Below are positions 7,053-14,783 of a DNA stretch of 18,395 bases, in pieces. The notes under the pieces are model-generated. The model was given only the letters and a program-made list of their open reading frames with translations, was not told the DNA's origin and did no database searches. Each line of letters begins with the position of its first letter. The stretch's first letter is position 1. The translations under genes were made by a program, and so were the position numbers. Source of the stretch: JBDKTK01 sp039680225 (GTDB lineage Bacteria; Desulfobacterota; Syntrophia; Syntrophales; UBA4778). Location of the stretch: positions 1 to 18,395 of the forward strand of contig JBDKTK010000258.1 in assembly GCA_039680225.1 (NCBI GenBank), in the 5' to 3' direction.

Positions 7053-9428
7053 ATGGAAAATATTGAGCAGAACGGAATTGCGGAAAAAACGAAAAAACGG
7101 CTGGCAGAGCGTTATGTAGCGCTGCTTCTGAAATACAGGGTCTTTTTTCTTCTCCTGATCGCGGCAGTAACGGGCATCTTCGGTTACTACGCATGGAACC
7201 TCAAAGTTGCGACAGATTTCATTTCTTTTTATCCCCCGCGCCATCCTTTTATCCAGCTCTATAACCAATACCGCGGCATGTTTGGAAGCGCCAATGTCAT
7301 GGTGCTCGCGGTGGAGGTCAAGAACGGGGACATCTACAACTGGAACACGATCGACAAGATAGACCGGATCACGCAGGCCATGCTGGAAGTCGAGGGATGC
7401 AACCCGGCCCAGCTCGCCTCCATAACTCACCCCAAGCTGAAGAACGTTGAGGTGACGGGATACGGGATAGCCCTGAAGCCGATGATCCATGCGGGAATCG
7501 ACCGCAGCGACCTGGGCCTGCAGGAAATCAAGAGGTCCATATACAGCAACGAGGGCGTCAGGGGGTTTTATGTGTCTCCCGACGACAAGGCCGCGGCGAT
7601 CTACGCCGGCTTCTGGGAAGAGGGATGGGACCCCTCCCAGGTTTACAAGAAAATTGAAGAAATCAAAAACCGCGAAACCGATGAGAACCACAAAATATAC
7701 ATAACCGGGTATCCGGCCCTGTACTCGTATATCTACAGCCTGGCGCCCCAGATCGAGTATATGCTGCTCATCACGCTGGCCGTTCTCCTGGCCCTGCTGT
7801 TCTATTACTTCCGCACGATCCAGGGCATTTTTGTGCCGTTCTTTTCCGCAATCGTCAGCGCCGTCTGGGGGCTGGGGTTTGCGAGCATGCTGGGGTATTC
7901 GCTGGACCCGCTTATCCTGGTGGTCCCGCTCATCATATCGGCGAGGCTGATGAGCCACGCGGTCCAGTGCATGTCCAGGTATTATGAGGAATACCTGCGG
8001 CTGGGGGACCGGCAGGCGGCCCTGGTCAAAGGCTACGGGGAGATGCTTGCCCCGGCCACCCTCTCGACGATTACCGACGCGGTAGGGCTCCTGCTCATAT
8101 CCGTGGCGACTATTCCCATCATGCGCCAGTTGGGTTTCTTCTCCTCATTCTGGGTCATGTCGATAATCGTTACAGTCTGCATGTTAAACCCGCTCATGCT
8201 GTCCTTTATCAAACCGCCGAAAACCGAGAAAATAGAACGGCAGACCCGCGGCAGGGTTTACTCCAAAGTGTCGCGTTTCCTTGTCAAGCCTTCGGAGGGG
8301 AAAAACCGCTGGGTGGTGATCGGAGTAGTGGCGTTCATTCTTATCGTCGGCGGCATATATACGCACATGAACCTGAGAATCGGCGATACCGAGGCCGGCT
8401 CGGCCATTCTGTTCCCCGAACATTCATATAATGAATCCTTCCGGTTCTTTAACCAGAACTTTGTCGGGGCGACCCAGCTTATAATTCTGGCGGAGGGCAA
8501 GGTCGAGGGCGCCATTAAAGATTATGACACTTTGAAATCAATGGAAGAATTCCAGAATTATATGGAGACGGAAGGCGGCGCGGGAGGGACCCTGACCTTC
8601 AACAATATGATCAAGAGGGTCTACCGGATGTTCCACGAAGGCAACCCGAAGTGGGAGATGATACCGAAAAGCGACAGGGACCTTGCCCAGATCGGCTACA
8701 TTATCCGCAACAATGCGGCGCCCGGCGAAATGGACGTCTATGTCGATTACAGCTGGACCAATGCCACGATAACTTGTTTCTATAAATCATATAACGCCGA
8801 ACTCATAAAGAATTGCATAGCCAAGGCCAGGGAGTTCATCGAAAAAGCAACTCCTGAAAAAGTCCGTTACAGGCTGGCCGGAGGGCTTCTGGGCATCCTT
8901 TATGCGGTCAACGAGGAAGTCGAATACTCCTACTGGGTCTCCCTGATCGTCGTTTTCCTTGCCTGCTTCCTGCTGTGCTCCTTTACTTTCAGGTCCTTCA
9001 AATGCGGGCTCATACTTATTATCCCTCTGGCTGTTTCCCAGATCATCACCGACTTCTTCATGCTCATTTACGGGATTGACATAAACATAAATTCCCTGCC
9101 CGTAGCCGCTATTGCCGTGGGAATAGGGATCAACTACGGCATTTACCTCCTGGCGCGCACGAACGAGGAATATGCGCTGACGGGGGATTATGAAGCTGCA
9201 AACAGGACGGCAATGGATACCACCGGAAAGACGATAGTCTTTACGGAATCCACGATGCTGGCGGGAATCTTCTTCATGATTTTCGTCAACATGAAATTCC
9301 AGTCGGAAATGGGGCTCCTGCTGACTATTTTGATGCTTCTCAACATGATCAACGCCCTGATCCTTATCCCGGTACTGGTAACGATTTTCAAACCCAAAGC
9401 GAAAGCCGGGGGTCTTCTGAGCCATTAA
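7053..9428 (+). CDS. RND superfamily transporter (MMPL/COG1033 type)
   Basis: The 791-residue protein has the duplicated RND layout: TM1 at about 29-48, a periplasmic loop to about 235, five TMs between about 236 and 386, TM7 at about 420-438, a second loop to about 625, then five TMs to about 779. The size and single-polypeptide form fit COG1033 'predicted exporters', related to HpnN and MmpL lipid transporters rather than drug pumps. The halves align around SHAVQCMSRYYEEY (301-314) and NYGIYLLARTNEEY (694-707). Where related proteins carry an Asp-Tyr pair for proton relay, this one has Ser301-His302 and Asn694-Tyr695. ATG 7053 is chosen; a TTG at 7047 is in frame but less likely. A hydrophobic or amphipathic substrate is inferred from the family and neighbours. 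Confidence 0.88.
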   Translation: MENIEQNGIAEKTKKRLAERYVALLLKYRVFFLLLIAAVTGIFGYYAWNLKVATDFISFYPPRHPFIQLYNQYRGMFGSANVMVLAVEVKNGDIYNWNTIDKIDRITQAMLEVEGCNPAQLASITHPKLKNVEVTGYGIALKPMIHAGIDRSDLGLQEIKRSIYSNEGVRGFYVSPDDKAAAIYAGFWEEGWDPSQVYKKIEEIKNRETDENHKIYITGYPALYSYIYSLAPQIEYMLLITLAVLLALLFYYFRTIQGIFVPFFSAIVSAVWGLGFASMLGYSLDPLILVVPLIISARLMSHAVQCMSRYYEEYLRLGDRQAALVKGYGEMLAPATLSTITDAVGLLLISVATIPIMRQLGFFSSFWVMSIIVTVCMLNPLMLSFIKPPKTEKIERQTRGRVYSKVSRFLVKPSEGKNRWVVIGVVAFILIVGGIYTHMNLRIGDTEAGSAILFPEHSYNESFRFFNQNFVGATQLIILAEGKVEGAIKDYDTLKSMEEFQNYMETEGGAGGTLTFNNMIKRVYRMFHEGNPKWEMIPKSDRDLAQIGYIIRNNAAPGEMDVYVDYSWTNATITCFYKSYNAELIKNCIAKAREFIEKATPEKVRYRLAGGLLGILYAVNEEVEYSYWVSLIVVFLACFLLCSFTFRSFKCGLILIIPLAVSQIITDFFMLIYGIDININSLPVAAIAVGIGINYGIYLLARTNEEYALTGDYEAANRTAMDTTGKTIVFTESTMLAGIFFMIFVNMKFQSEMGLLLTILMLLNMINALILIPVLVTIFKPKAKAGGLLSH

Positions 9429-9548
9429 AAACGTTCAAATAAAGCGAACAACCGATCGGATGTGAAACTTGGAAAGAAGGGAGGATTTTTAAAAACGCTC
9501 ATGTAGTCGAAAATCAGAACGATCTAAAAAGGGGAGGAAAACAAAAAC

Positions 9549-11045
9549 ATGCTGAAGAGATATTTACTGTTCATAATAGCCATAATATTTGCCGCGGCAA
9601 CTTTGCCCGTCACCGCGAATGCGTTCTATCTGGATGACGACAGAAATGTGGAATTAAAAGGGAAGGTGCAGGCCAGGGTTTCATGGCGCACGGATGAATC
9701 CGAGGGATATACTTACCCGGATACTGCCAAAGGAAATATGGTTCAGCAGCGCAATCTGTTCCTGATAGAACTGAACCACAGCCTTCTCAAACAGAGTGAG
9801 ACGACGCCCGATCTCAAGTATCACATTTTGGGCCGCTTGCTGTATGAGGGAGTATATGATTACGGCCCCAAGGCCTATCAGGACCTGCGGGAGCCGAGCA
9901 TGACTCAATTCGGAGACGGTCCAAATATAGACAAATTCAAGAAAGACGCCGATATCTGGGAAGCATATGCCGATTATACAAAAGGCCGGGGCTTTTTGCG
10001 GGTTGGGCGGCAGAACCTTTCCTGGGGCGAAACGGACATCTTCCAGTTGCTCGACAGGATAAATCCCATCGACAATACCTTCGGGGGATCCTTCGAGGAC
10101 CTGGACGACAGGCGCATTCCCATCTGGATGGCCAGAGGGACATATAACCTGGGCCAGATCGGTCCCATTTCAACCGTTACAATCGAGGGCTTCTTCAATC
10201 CGGGCTTTGCAGATCAGAAGGTCGCCCCGATGGCGCCTTACGGAACACCTTATGCATACCCGATGCCCCTTCAGCCGCCGACATACGTCCATGATCCGGA
10301 AGCAACAATGTCGAACAGCCGCACGGGCGTCCGCCTGCAGGGAGTCGTAAGCGATAATTTCAATTTCTCGCTTGCTCATTACAAGACCATTGTAGATACT
10401 CCTACTGCGGTAGTGACTTTTGCACCGACGGTCCCCGGGTTTGTGACGCAGGATATGTACTATTCGACTGAACAGGTGACAGGCGGATCGGTAAGCTTTT
10501 TTGAATCCCACCTTGAAGCCATAATCCGCGCTGAGGTGGCGTACTTCTGGGGCGAACCGGTTTTCATTCCCGAGGTGAATGCGCCGATATTGTTCGGTCA
10601 ATTCAGGACGGGAACGATTCCCACAAAAGACGTATTTCGTTACATGGTCGGTATCGACAAGAATTTCTGGTTCAGGCTGCTTAATGAAAGGTCCATGTTC
10701 AACGCGTACCTGCAATATTTCGCGGAATATTATCCCGCCTATGACGACAGGCAGCGTGTACCGGTGCAGAGATTTCCCACCGGTGAGTTGATGACGGAGG
10801 TTAGGTATGATCAGAAGATCACGCTGGTTCTGTCGAACAGCTGGCTTGAGGGGACTCTCAACCCGCAGCTGGCGATTGCTTACGACCCGCGCGGCGCCGT
10901 TATGACCATTCCGTCAATTGAATATCAAATCGACCCGTGGAGGCTGAAAGTCTCTTATTATCGGATTGACGGAGATAACGATGTCAGCCTGGGAATTCTG
11001 CGCGATCGCGACCAGGTCTCGGTCCAACTGACGCTGCTCTTCTGA
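9549..11045 (+). CDS. DUF1302 family outer-membrane protein
   Basis: The 498-residue product has a clear signal peptide (MLKRY, a hydrophobic stretch, cleavage after ANA at 23-25). A mature part follows with alternating hydrophobic/aromatic strands and ends in LTLLF, the terminal Phe expected of BAM-inserted barrels. The DUF1302 signature GRQNLSWGE is at 153-161, followed by the INPID stretch. DUF1302 proteins are commonly encoded beside DUF1329 proteins and RND permeases. They are thought to be outer-membrane channels or receptors for hydrophobic compounds, but no reaction is established. A 120-base gap precedes the gene and GGGGAGGAAA at 9531-9540 is its binding site. The gap contains a CCGATCGG palindrome but no promoter I can defend, so it could be part of the same transcript as the permease or start separately. 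Confidence 0.85.
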   Translation: MLKRYLLFIIAIIFAAATLPVTANAFYLDDDRNVELKGKVQARVSWRTDESEGYTYPDTAKGNMVQQRNLFLIELNHSLLKQSETTPDLKYHILGRLLYEGVYDYGPKAYQDLREPSMTQFGDGPNIDKFKKDADIWEAYADYTKGRGFLRVGRQNLSWGETDIFQLLDRINPIDNTFGGSFEDLDDRRIPIWMARGTYNLGQIGPISTVTIEGFFNPGFADQKVAPMAPYGTPYAYPMPLQPPTYVHDPEATMSNSRTGVRLQGVVSDNFNFSLAHYKTIVDTPTAVVTFAPTVPGFVTQDMYYSTEQVTGGSVSFFESHLEAIIRAEVAYFWGEPVFIPEVNAPILFGQFRTGTIPTKDVFRYMVGIDKNFWFRLLNERSMFNAYLQYFAEYYPAYDDRQRVPVQRFPTGELMTEVRYDQKITLVLSNSWLEGTLNPQLAIAYDPRGAVMTIPSIEYQIDPWRLKVSYYRIDGDNDVSLGILRDRDQVSVQLTLLF

Positions 11046-11097
11046 TTGCAGAAGGCGAATGAAAACAATGAAATTGGCATTCAATGGGAGGAAACAA

Positions 11098-12405
11098 ATG
11101 AAAAGATTCAGGATGTTCATGGTCTTGTTTCTGAGCGTATTTATCGCTCTGGAGCCGGCTGTACCCGTCTTTGCCGCCGGCGAGACTCAGATAACTAAAA
11201 GCAACTGGCAGTCCGTCCAGAAACTTCTGCCCGATAGCGCCATTAAATGGGTCAAATCCGGAGAGATGGTGCTCAGGTACGGCTCGCTTGATTACAACCC
11301 CAACGATGTAGTTCCGAAATGGGTGATCGAATCAAAGAAGGAAAACGTCGGCAAATATAAACTCACGTCCAAATTTGCGATTGTGGACGCAGGCACCGGG
11401 AAAACGCCAAGGTTCATCAAGGGCATACCGTTCCCCGATGTCAAAATCAACGACCCGCAGGGAGCCGCGAAAGTCATGTGGAACTGCCTTTATATGCGGG
11501 ACGCGAACGGCGCCATGAATGACCTGATGGAACTGAAGTTCTTCGGCCGCAGGACCGGGTATGAGAGATCGATCATGGCCAAGTGGTACAGCAAGGCGTT
11601 TGACGGCTATGAGCCTGCTGAAAGTTCGCCGAACCCGAACAATTTTGAGAGCGTCAACCAGATATTGATTACAAGCCCTTACGATATGGCGGGAACGGCC
11701 CTGATGACGTGGCGCTACCGCACGGACCAGGAAGACATGCTCTACGGATACGTCCCGGCCATCCGGCGGGTCAGGCGTCTGACCCCGGCGGGCAGGTCCG
11801 ATGCCATGTTCGGATCGGATTTCGCGAGGGATGACGGCAGCTACGGCAACTACGACGGCAATATCAAGAATTTCAAGTGGCGCATCGTTGGTGAAGGAGA
11901 GGTTTTAGGGGCCTATATCAGCAGCGTGAGCGACAGCAGAAAGCCGGAAACAATCACTCAGACCAGAAGCGGCGAGTGGAAGTTCAATCTTAAAGACAAA
12001 AGCATTTACAAATTCAGCTATCAGAGTAAATCCGGTTCTGCGGCGCCGTGGTTCATCGACGGAGCGCTTTGGGTAAAGCGGCCAGTTTGGATCATCGAGG
12101 GGGTTCCCAAGGATCCTTACTATAATTACGGCAGGCAGATCCATTATATAGACAAGGAACTGAACCTCGGCTACTGGAAAGTAATTTACGACCGGTCCGG
12201 GAAGTACTGGAAGACTCTTCATCAGATCTGGATGATGGGGCAGAACCAACAGAAGACCGTCAACGTCAACGCCGTTTTGATCCAGACAATAGTTGACGAA
12301 AGGCTCAAACACTCGACGATGATATTCAATAATGAATATATCTGCGAGGCAAAACTTGACAACAACCAGTTCTCGCTGGCCGGCTTCACCGCTATATGCA
12401 AGTAG
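11098..12405 (+). CDS. DUF1329 family periplasmic protein (LolA/LolB-like fold)
   Basis: This 435-residue protein has a signal peptide (MKRFR, hydrophobic core, PVFAA near 23-27). The DUF1329 core includes a TWRYRTDQED-type strand and a YVPAIRRVRR segment near residues 215-225, followed by the Asp/Gly/Tyr-rich DDGSYGNYDG stretch. The family resembles the lipid-binding half-barrel of LolA/LolB, so a periplasmic shuttle or outer-membrane-associated carrier of lipophilic molecules is a reasonable inference. The frame opens earlier at ATG 11059, but ATG 11098 is preferred because GGGAGGA at 11086-11092 lies 5 bases before it and the longer version would push the signal peptide about 13 residues inward. 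It follows the DUF1302 gene, its usual partner, and is the last gene before the terminator. Confidence 0.87.
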   Translation: MKRFRMFMVLFLSVFIALEPAVPVFAAGETQITKSNWQSVQKLLPDSAIKWVKSGEMVLRYGSLDYNPNDVVPKWVIESKKENVGKYKLTSKFAIVDAGTGKTPRFIKGIPFPDVKINDPQGAAKVMWNCLYMRDANGAMNDLMELKFFGRRTGYERSIMAKWYSKAFDGYEPAESSPNPNNFESVNQILITSPYDMAGTALMTWRYRTDQEDMLYGYVPAIRRVRRLTPAGRSDAMFGSDFARDDGSYGNYDGNIKNFKWRIVGEGEVLGAYISSVSDSRKPETITQTRSGEWKFNLKDKSIYKFSYQSKSGSAAPWFIDGALWVKRPVWIIEGVPKDPYYNYGRQIHYIDKELNLGYWKVIYDRSGKYWKTLHQIWMMGQNQQKTVNVNAVLIQTIVDERLKHSTMIFNNEYICEAKLDNNQFSLAGFTAICK

Positions 12406-12447
12406 TGAAAATGGCTGATCGCGATCTGGATTGAATTACGGCTTGTA

Positions 12448-12474
12448 AAGAAACCCCGCTCTGCGGGGTTTCTT
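12448..12474 (+). terminator. Intrinsic terminator closing the envelope module
   Basis: A perfect 12-base-pair inverted repeat, AAGAAACCCCGC / GCGGGGTTTCTT, with a TCT loop starts 43 bases after the DUF1329 stop. The GC core is followed by TTTCTT within the right arm, and the mirrored A-run makes it potentially active in both directions. It separates the transport genes from the beta-oxidation genes. Confidence 0.85.
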
Positions 12475-12490
12475 ATAAAAGCCATAGGAA

Positions 12491-12514
12491 GACCGTTCCC
12501 GGTCAGATTGTGAC
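12491..12514. promoter_or_regulatory. Short inverted repeats upstream of the beta-oxidation genes
   Basis: In the leader between the terminator and ATG 12544, GACCG-TTCC-CGGTC (12491-12504) overlaps GTCA-GATTG-TGAC (12502-12514). Either could be an operator for a fatty-acid or acyl-CoA responsive repressor. The GGTCAGA part faintly resembles a FadR half site. No -10/-35 pair is convincing, so this is a tentative annotation. Confidence 0.25.
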
Positions 12515-12543
12515 TGATTGGATACTCAGGGAGGAAACAATTC

Positions 12544-13437
12544 ATGCTGGAAAGAATTGCCAAAGTGCTGGTCGTCGGCGCCGGAACGATGGGCGCGCAG
12601 ATATCGCTGGACTGTGCGCTTGCCGGTTATGATGTAACCGTCTGGGATGTTTCAGACCAGGCCCTTGAAAGCCTCGCCCAGCGCCAACAGATTTGGGCAG
12701 CCTGGCAGATTGAGAAAGGCACAGCCGCCAGGGAAGAAACGGCGGCGGCCATCGCTAAAATAGAAAAGACGGCGGACCCCCGGAAGGCCGCACTCGACGC
12801 AGACCTTCTGATAGAGGCCGTTTTCGAGGAAATTAACACAAAGAGGGAAGTCTTTGTCCGGTTTGAAGACCTGTGCCCCGCCAGGACCGTTTTTACAACC
12901 AACACTTCGACCCTCCTGCCTAGGGACATGGAAACCGGCGTCAGACGCAGACCGCAGTTCTGCGCGTTTCATTTCAACTGGCCCAAGACCGTAATCGAGA
13001 TCATGAGGGGCAGCGAGACCAGCGATGAAACAGTAGACATGCTGCAGGAATTCGCCCGCTCCATAGGATACCTGCCAATTTACATCCGGAAGGAATATCC
13101 CGGGTTCATCCATGCGGCGCTGTTCGGCGCTTGGGCGATCACCGGCGTGCAGCTTGCCGCGCAGGGAGTGGCCTCCATCGAGGACATTGACCGCGCCTGG
13201 ATGAGGGGCGACGACGCCCCCTTCGGTCCCCTGGGGGCCCTGGACGCGGTGGGCCTGGACCTGGTCATTATGATCCTCGCAAAGATGAAAGCATCCGGGA
13301 TACCGGGATTCAATTACGAGGCGATGTCCTCGTTTCTAAGGGGGTACATAGACAGAGGCGAGCTGGGTGTAAAAACGGGAAAAGGGTTTTACACCTATCC
13401 GAATCCCGCCTTCAGGCAGGACGGCTTCCTGAAATGA
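12544..13437 (+). CDS. Divergent 3-hydroxyacyl-CoA dehydrogenase family protein
   Basis: The 297-residue protein has the HAD layout: an N-terminal Rossmann domain with GAGTMG (12-17) and Asp35 for NAD binding, and a C-terminal helical dimer domain ending GVKTGKGFYTYP. Ser122, His143 and Glu152 keep the catalytic Ser and His-Glu dyad. Two normally strict motifs are altered: HFFNP becomes HFNWP, and the PGFxxNR motif becomes PGFIHAALF, so the usual Asn is His190 and the Arg is lost. It may oxidise an unusual or branched 3-hydroxyacyl-CoA, or be a related dehydrogenase of the carnitine or hydroxybutyryl type. Binding site AGGGAGGA (12528-12535) supports ATG 12544. It opens region C and differs from the canonical HAD at 14784, so the pair is probably not redundant. 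Confidence 0.85.
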   Translation: MLERIAKVLVVGAGTMGAQISLDCALAGYDVTVWDVSDQALESLAQRQQIWAAWQIEKGTAAREETAAAIAKIEKTADPRKAALDADLLIEAVFEEINTKREVFVRFEDLCPARTVFTTNTSTLLPRDMETGVRRRPQFCAFHFNWPKTVIEIMRGSETSDETVDMLQEFARSIGYLPIYIRKEYPGFIHAALFGAWAITGVQLAAQGVASIEDIDRAWMRGDDAPFGPLGALDAVGLDLVIMILAKMKASGIPGFNYEAMSSFLRGYIDRGELGVKTGKGFYTYPNPAFRQDGFLK

Positions 13438-13458
13438 ATTTTTACCGGGATGTACCGC

Positions 13459-13476
13459 AAGGGAAAATCCCTTTTT
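13459..13476 (+). terminator. Weak hairpin with T-run between the first HAD and the acyl-CoA dehydrogenase
   Basis: AAGGGA-AAA-TCCCTT is followed by TTT. The 6-base-pair stem with a short U-run could cause partial termination or pausing and lower downstream expression, but it is short and AT-containing. It sits in the 90-base gap that otherwise holds only the ribosome binding site of the next gene. Confidence 0.35.
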
Positions 13477-13527
13477 GAAGTAACGTTTTGTTTGCCTCAA
13501 CGGCAAAAATTGAATCTGGAGGATGGA

Positions 13528-14670
13528 ATGAATTTTGAATTATCTGAAGAATTAAAGATGCTGAGGGACATGGCATACAAATTTGCCCAGACTGAGATCG
13601 CCCCCATTTCCCAGGAGTGCGACAGGGAAGAGAGATACACGCCGGAGATCAGGAAGAAGGCCGCCGGGCAGGGCCTCGTGGGCGCCTGGATCACCGAGGA
13701 GTACGGCGGGGCCGGGGTAGGCATCCTGGGCAACACCATAGTAACAGAAGAGCTCTCGCGCGTGGACATGGCTATCGGGCTCAATATCGGCGCGGCAAGC
13801 TTCGGATGCGAGGCGATTTTCTTCTTCGGCTCCGAAGAACAGAAAAAGAAATACCTCCCCCCCGTTTGCGCGGGCGATCAGGTGAGCGCCGGAGCGTTTA
13901 CGGAACCGAATGCCGGGACCGACGTCGCAGGCTACAAGACCAAGGGAGTGAAAGACGGCAATGACTTCGTGATCAACGGCAACAAGATGTTCATCACAAA
14001 CGGGACCGTCTGCGATTTCATGGTTGCCCAAGTGATCACGAAACCGGAAGAGAAAAAGCACAACAGCTTCAGCCAGATAATCATCCCCGCCGCTGCGAAA
14101 GGCGTCAGCCGCAACAAGCTGCACGGGAAAATGGGGATCAGGGCCAGCGATACGGCCGAGATCGCCCTGGAAGACGTCCGGGTGCCGCAGGCGAACCTGG
14201 TCGGCAAGGAGGGCAAGGGCTTCTACCAGCTCATGCATTTCTTTGACGTCACCAGGGTCATGGTTTCAGCCCAGGCGATAGGGTTGTCCCAGGGATGTCT
14301 CGACGCCGCGGTGAAATATGCGAAAGAAAGGACGGCCTTCGGGGCCCCCCTCGGAAGTTACCAGTTGACGATGGCCAAGCTCGCGGAGATGGCGATCAAG
14401 GTCGAGTCCCTGCGCAATACCGTATACAAGGCCGCGTGGCTGATCGACAGCGGCAAGCCCGATTTCACCCTGGCGGCAATGGCCAAGTACCTGGGCGGAC
14501 AAACCGCGGTGTTCTGCGCCAATGCAGCAGTCGAGGTCCACGGCGGCTATGGGTACATGGAAGAGTACCCCGTCCAGAAATGGTACAGGGACGCGAAAAT
14601 CCTGGAACTCTACGAAGGCACGAAAGAGGCCGAGATAATGACCATCGGCAGGGCCCTGCAGAGCAGGTAG
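13528..14670 (+). CDS. Acyl-CoA dehydrogenase
   Basis: At 380 residues this is the normal length of a short/medium-chain-type acyl-CoA dehydrogenase. It carries the flavin/substrate motif FTEPNAGTDV near residues 129-138, a VHGGYGYMEEYP motif and the C-terminal LYEGT, where Glu363 is at the catalytic-base position of short-chain enzymes. It should introduce the alpha,beta double bond into an acyl-CoA and pass electrons to ETF; no etf genes lie in the window. The frame extends upstream to 13450, but ATG 13528 is preferred because GGAGGA at 13518-13523 precedes it and MNFELSEELKML matches the family N terminus. It sits between two hydroxyacyl-CoA dehydrogenase genes. Chain-length or ring specificity (for example glutaryl- or cyclohexyl-type) cannot be assigned by eye. 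Confidence 0.93.
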   Translation: MNFELSEELKMLRDMAYKFAQTEIAPISQECDREERYTPEIRKKAAGQGLVGAWITEEYGGAGVGILGNTIVTEELSRVDMAIGLNIGAASFGCEAIFFFGSEEQKKKYLPPVCAGDQVSAGAFTEPNAGTDVAGYKTKGVKDGNDFVINGNKMFITNGTVCDFMVAQVITKPEEKKHNSFSQIIIPAAAKGVSRNKLHGKMGIRASDTAEIALEDVRVPQANLVGKEGKGFYQLMHFFDVTRVMVSAQAIGLSQGCLDAAVKYAKERTAFGAPLGSYQLTMAKLAEMAIKVESLRNTVYKAAWLIDSGKPDFTLAAMAKYLGGQTAVFCANAAVEVHGGYGYMEEYPVQKWYRDAKILELYEGTKEAEIMTIGRALQSR

Positions 14671-14724
14671 CAATTGTAACTGTCTTGTCAGGTTGGATTG
14701 AGCCATTAGGTCCAGCCTCCTCCG

Positions 14725-14749
14725 GGACCGGAGTCCTGAACTCCGGTCC
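14725..14749 (+). terminator. GC-rich hairpin after the acyl-CoA dehydrogenase gene, no T-run
   Basis: GGACCGGAGT-CCTGA-ACTCCGGTCC is a perfect 10-base-pair stem with a 5-base loop in the 113-base gap before the second HAD. It is followed by ATGAAAAATT, not a T-run, so it may be an mRNA-stabilising or processing hairpin rather than a terminator. An upstream GGTCC (14709-14713) could compete for the left arm. Confidence 0.45.
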
Positions 14750-14783
14750 ATGAAAAATTCTAATCTCAAGAGGTCCAATCATC

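Noticed and set aside
6627..7958. Long open frame (443 codons) on the minus strand
   Set aside because: It runs antisense through the YCF48 and RND genes, both of which have clear family motifs and ribosome binding sites. The antisense product is low-complexity and Arg/Pro-rich in places and matches no motif I know.
9478..9506. AAGGGAGGA followed by ATGTAG, a possible start-stop leader
   Set aside because: The spacing from the purine run to the ATG is about 14 bases, and the real gene has its own good site at 9531-9540. Too weak to annotate.
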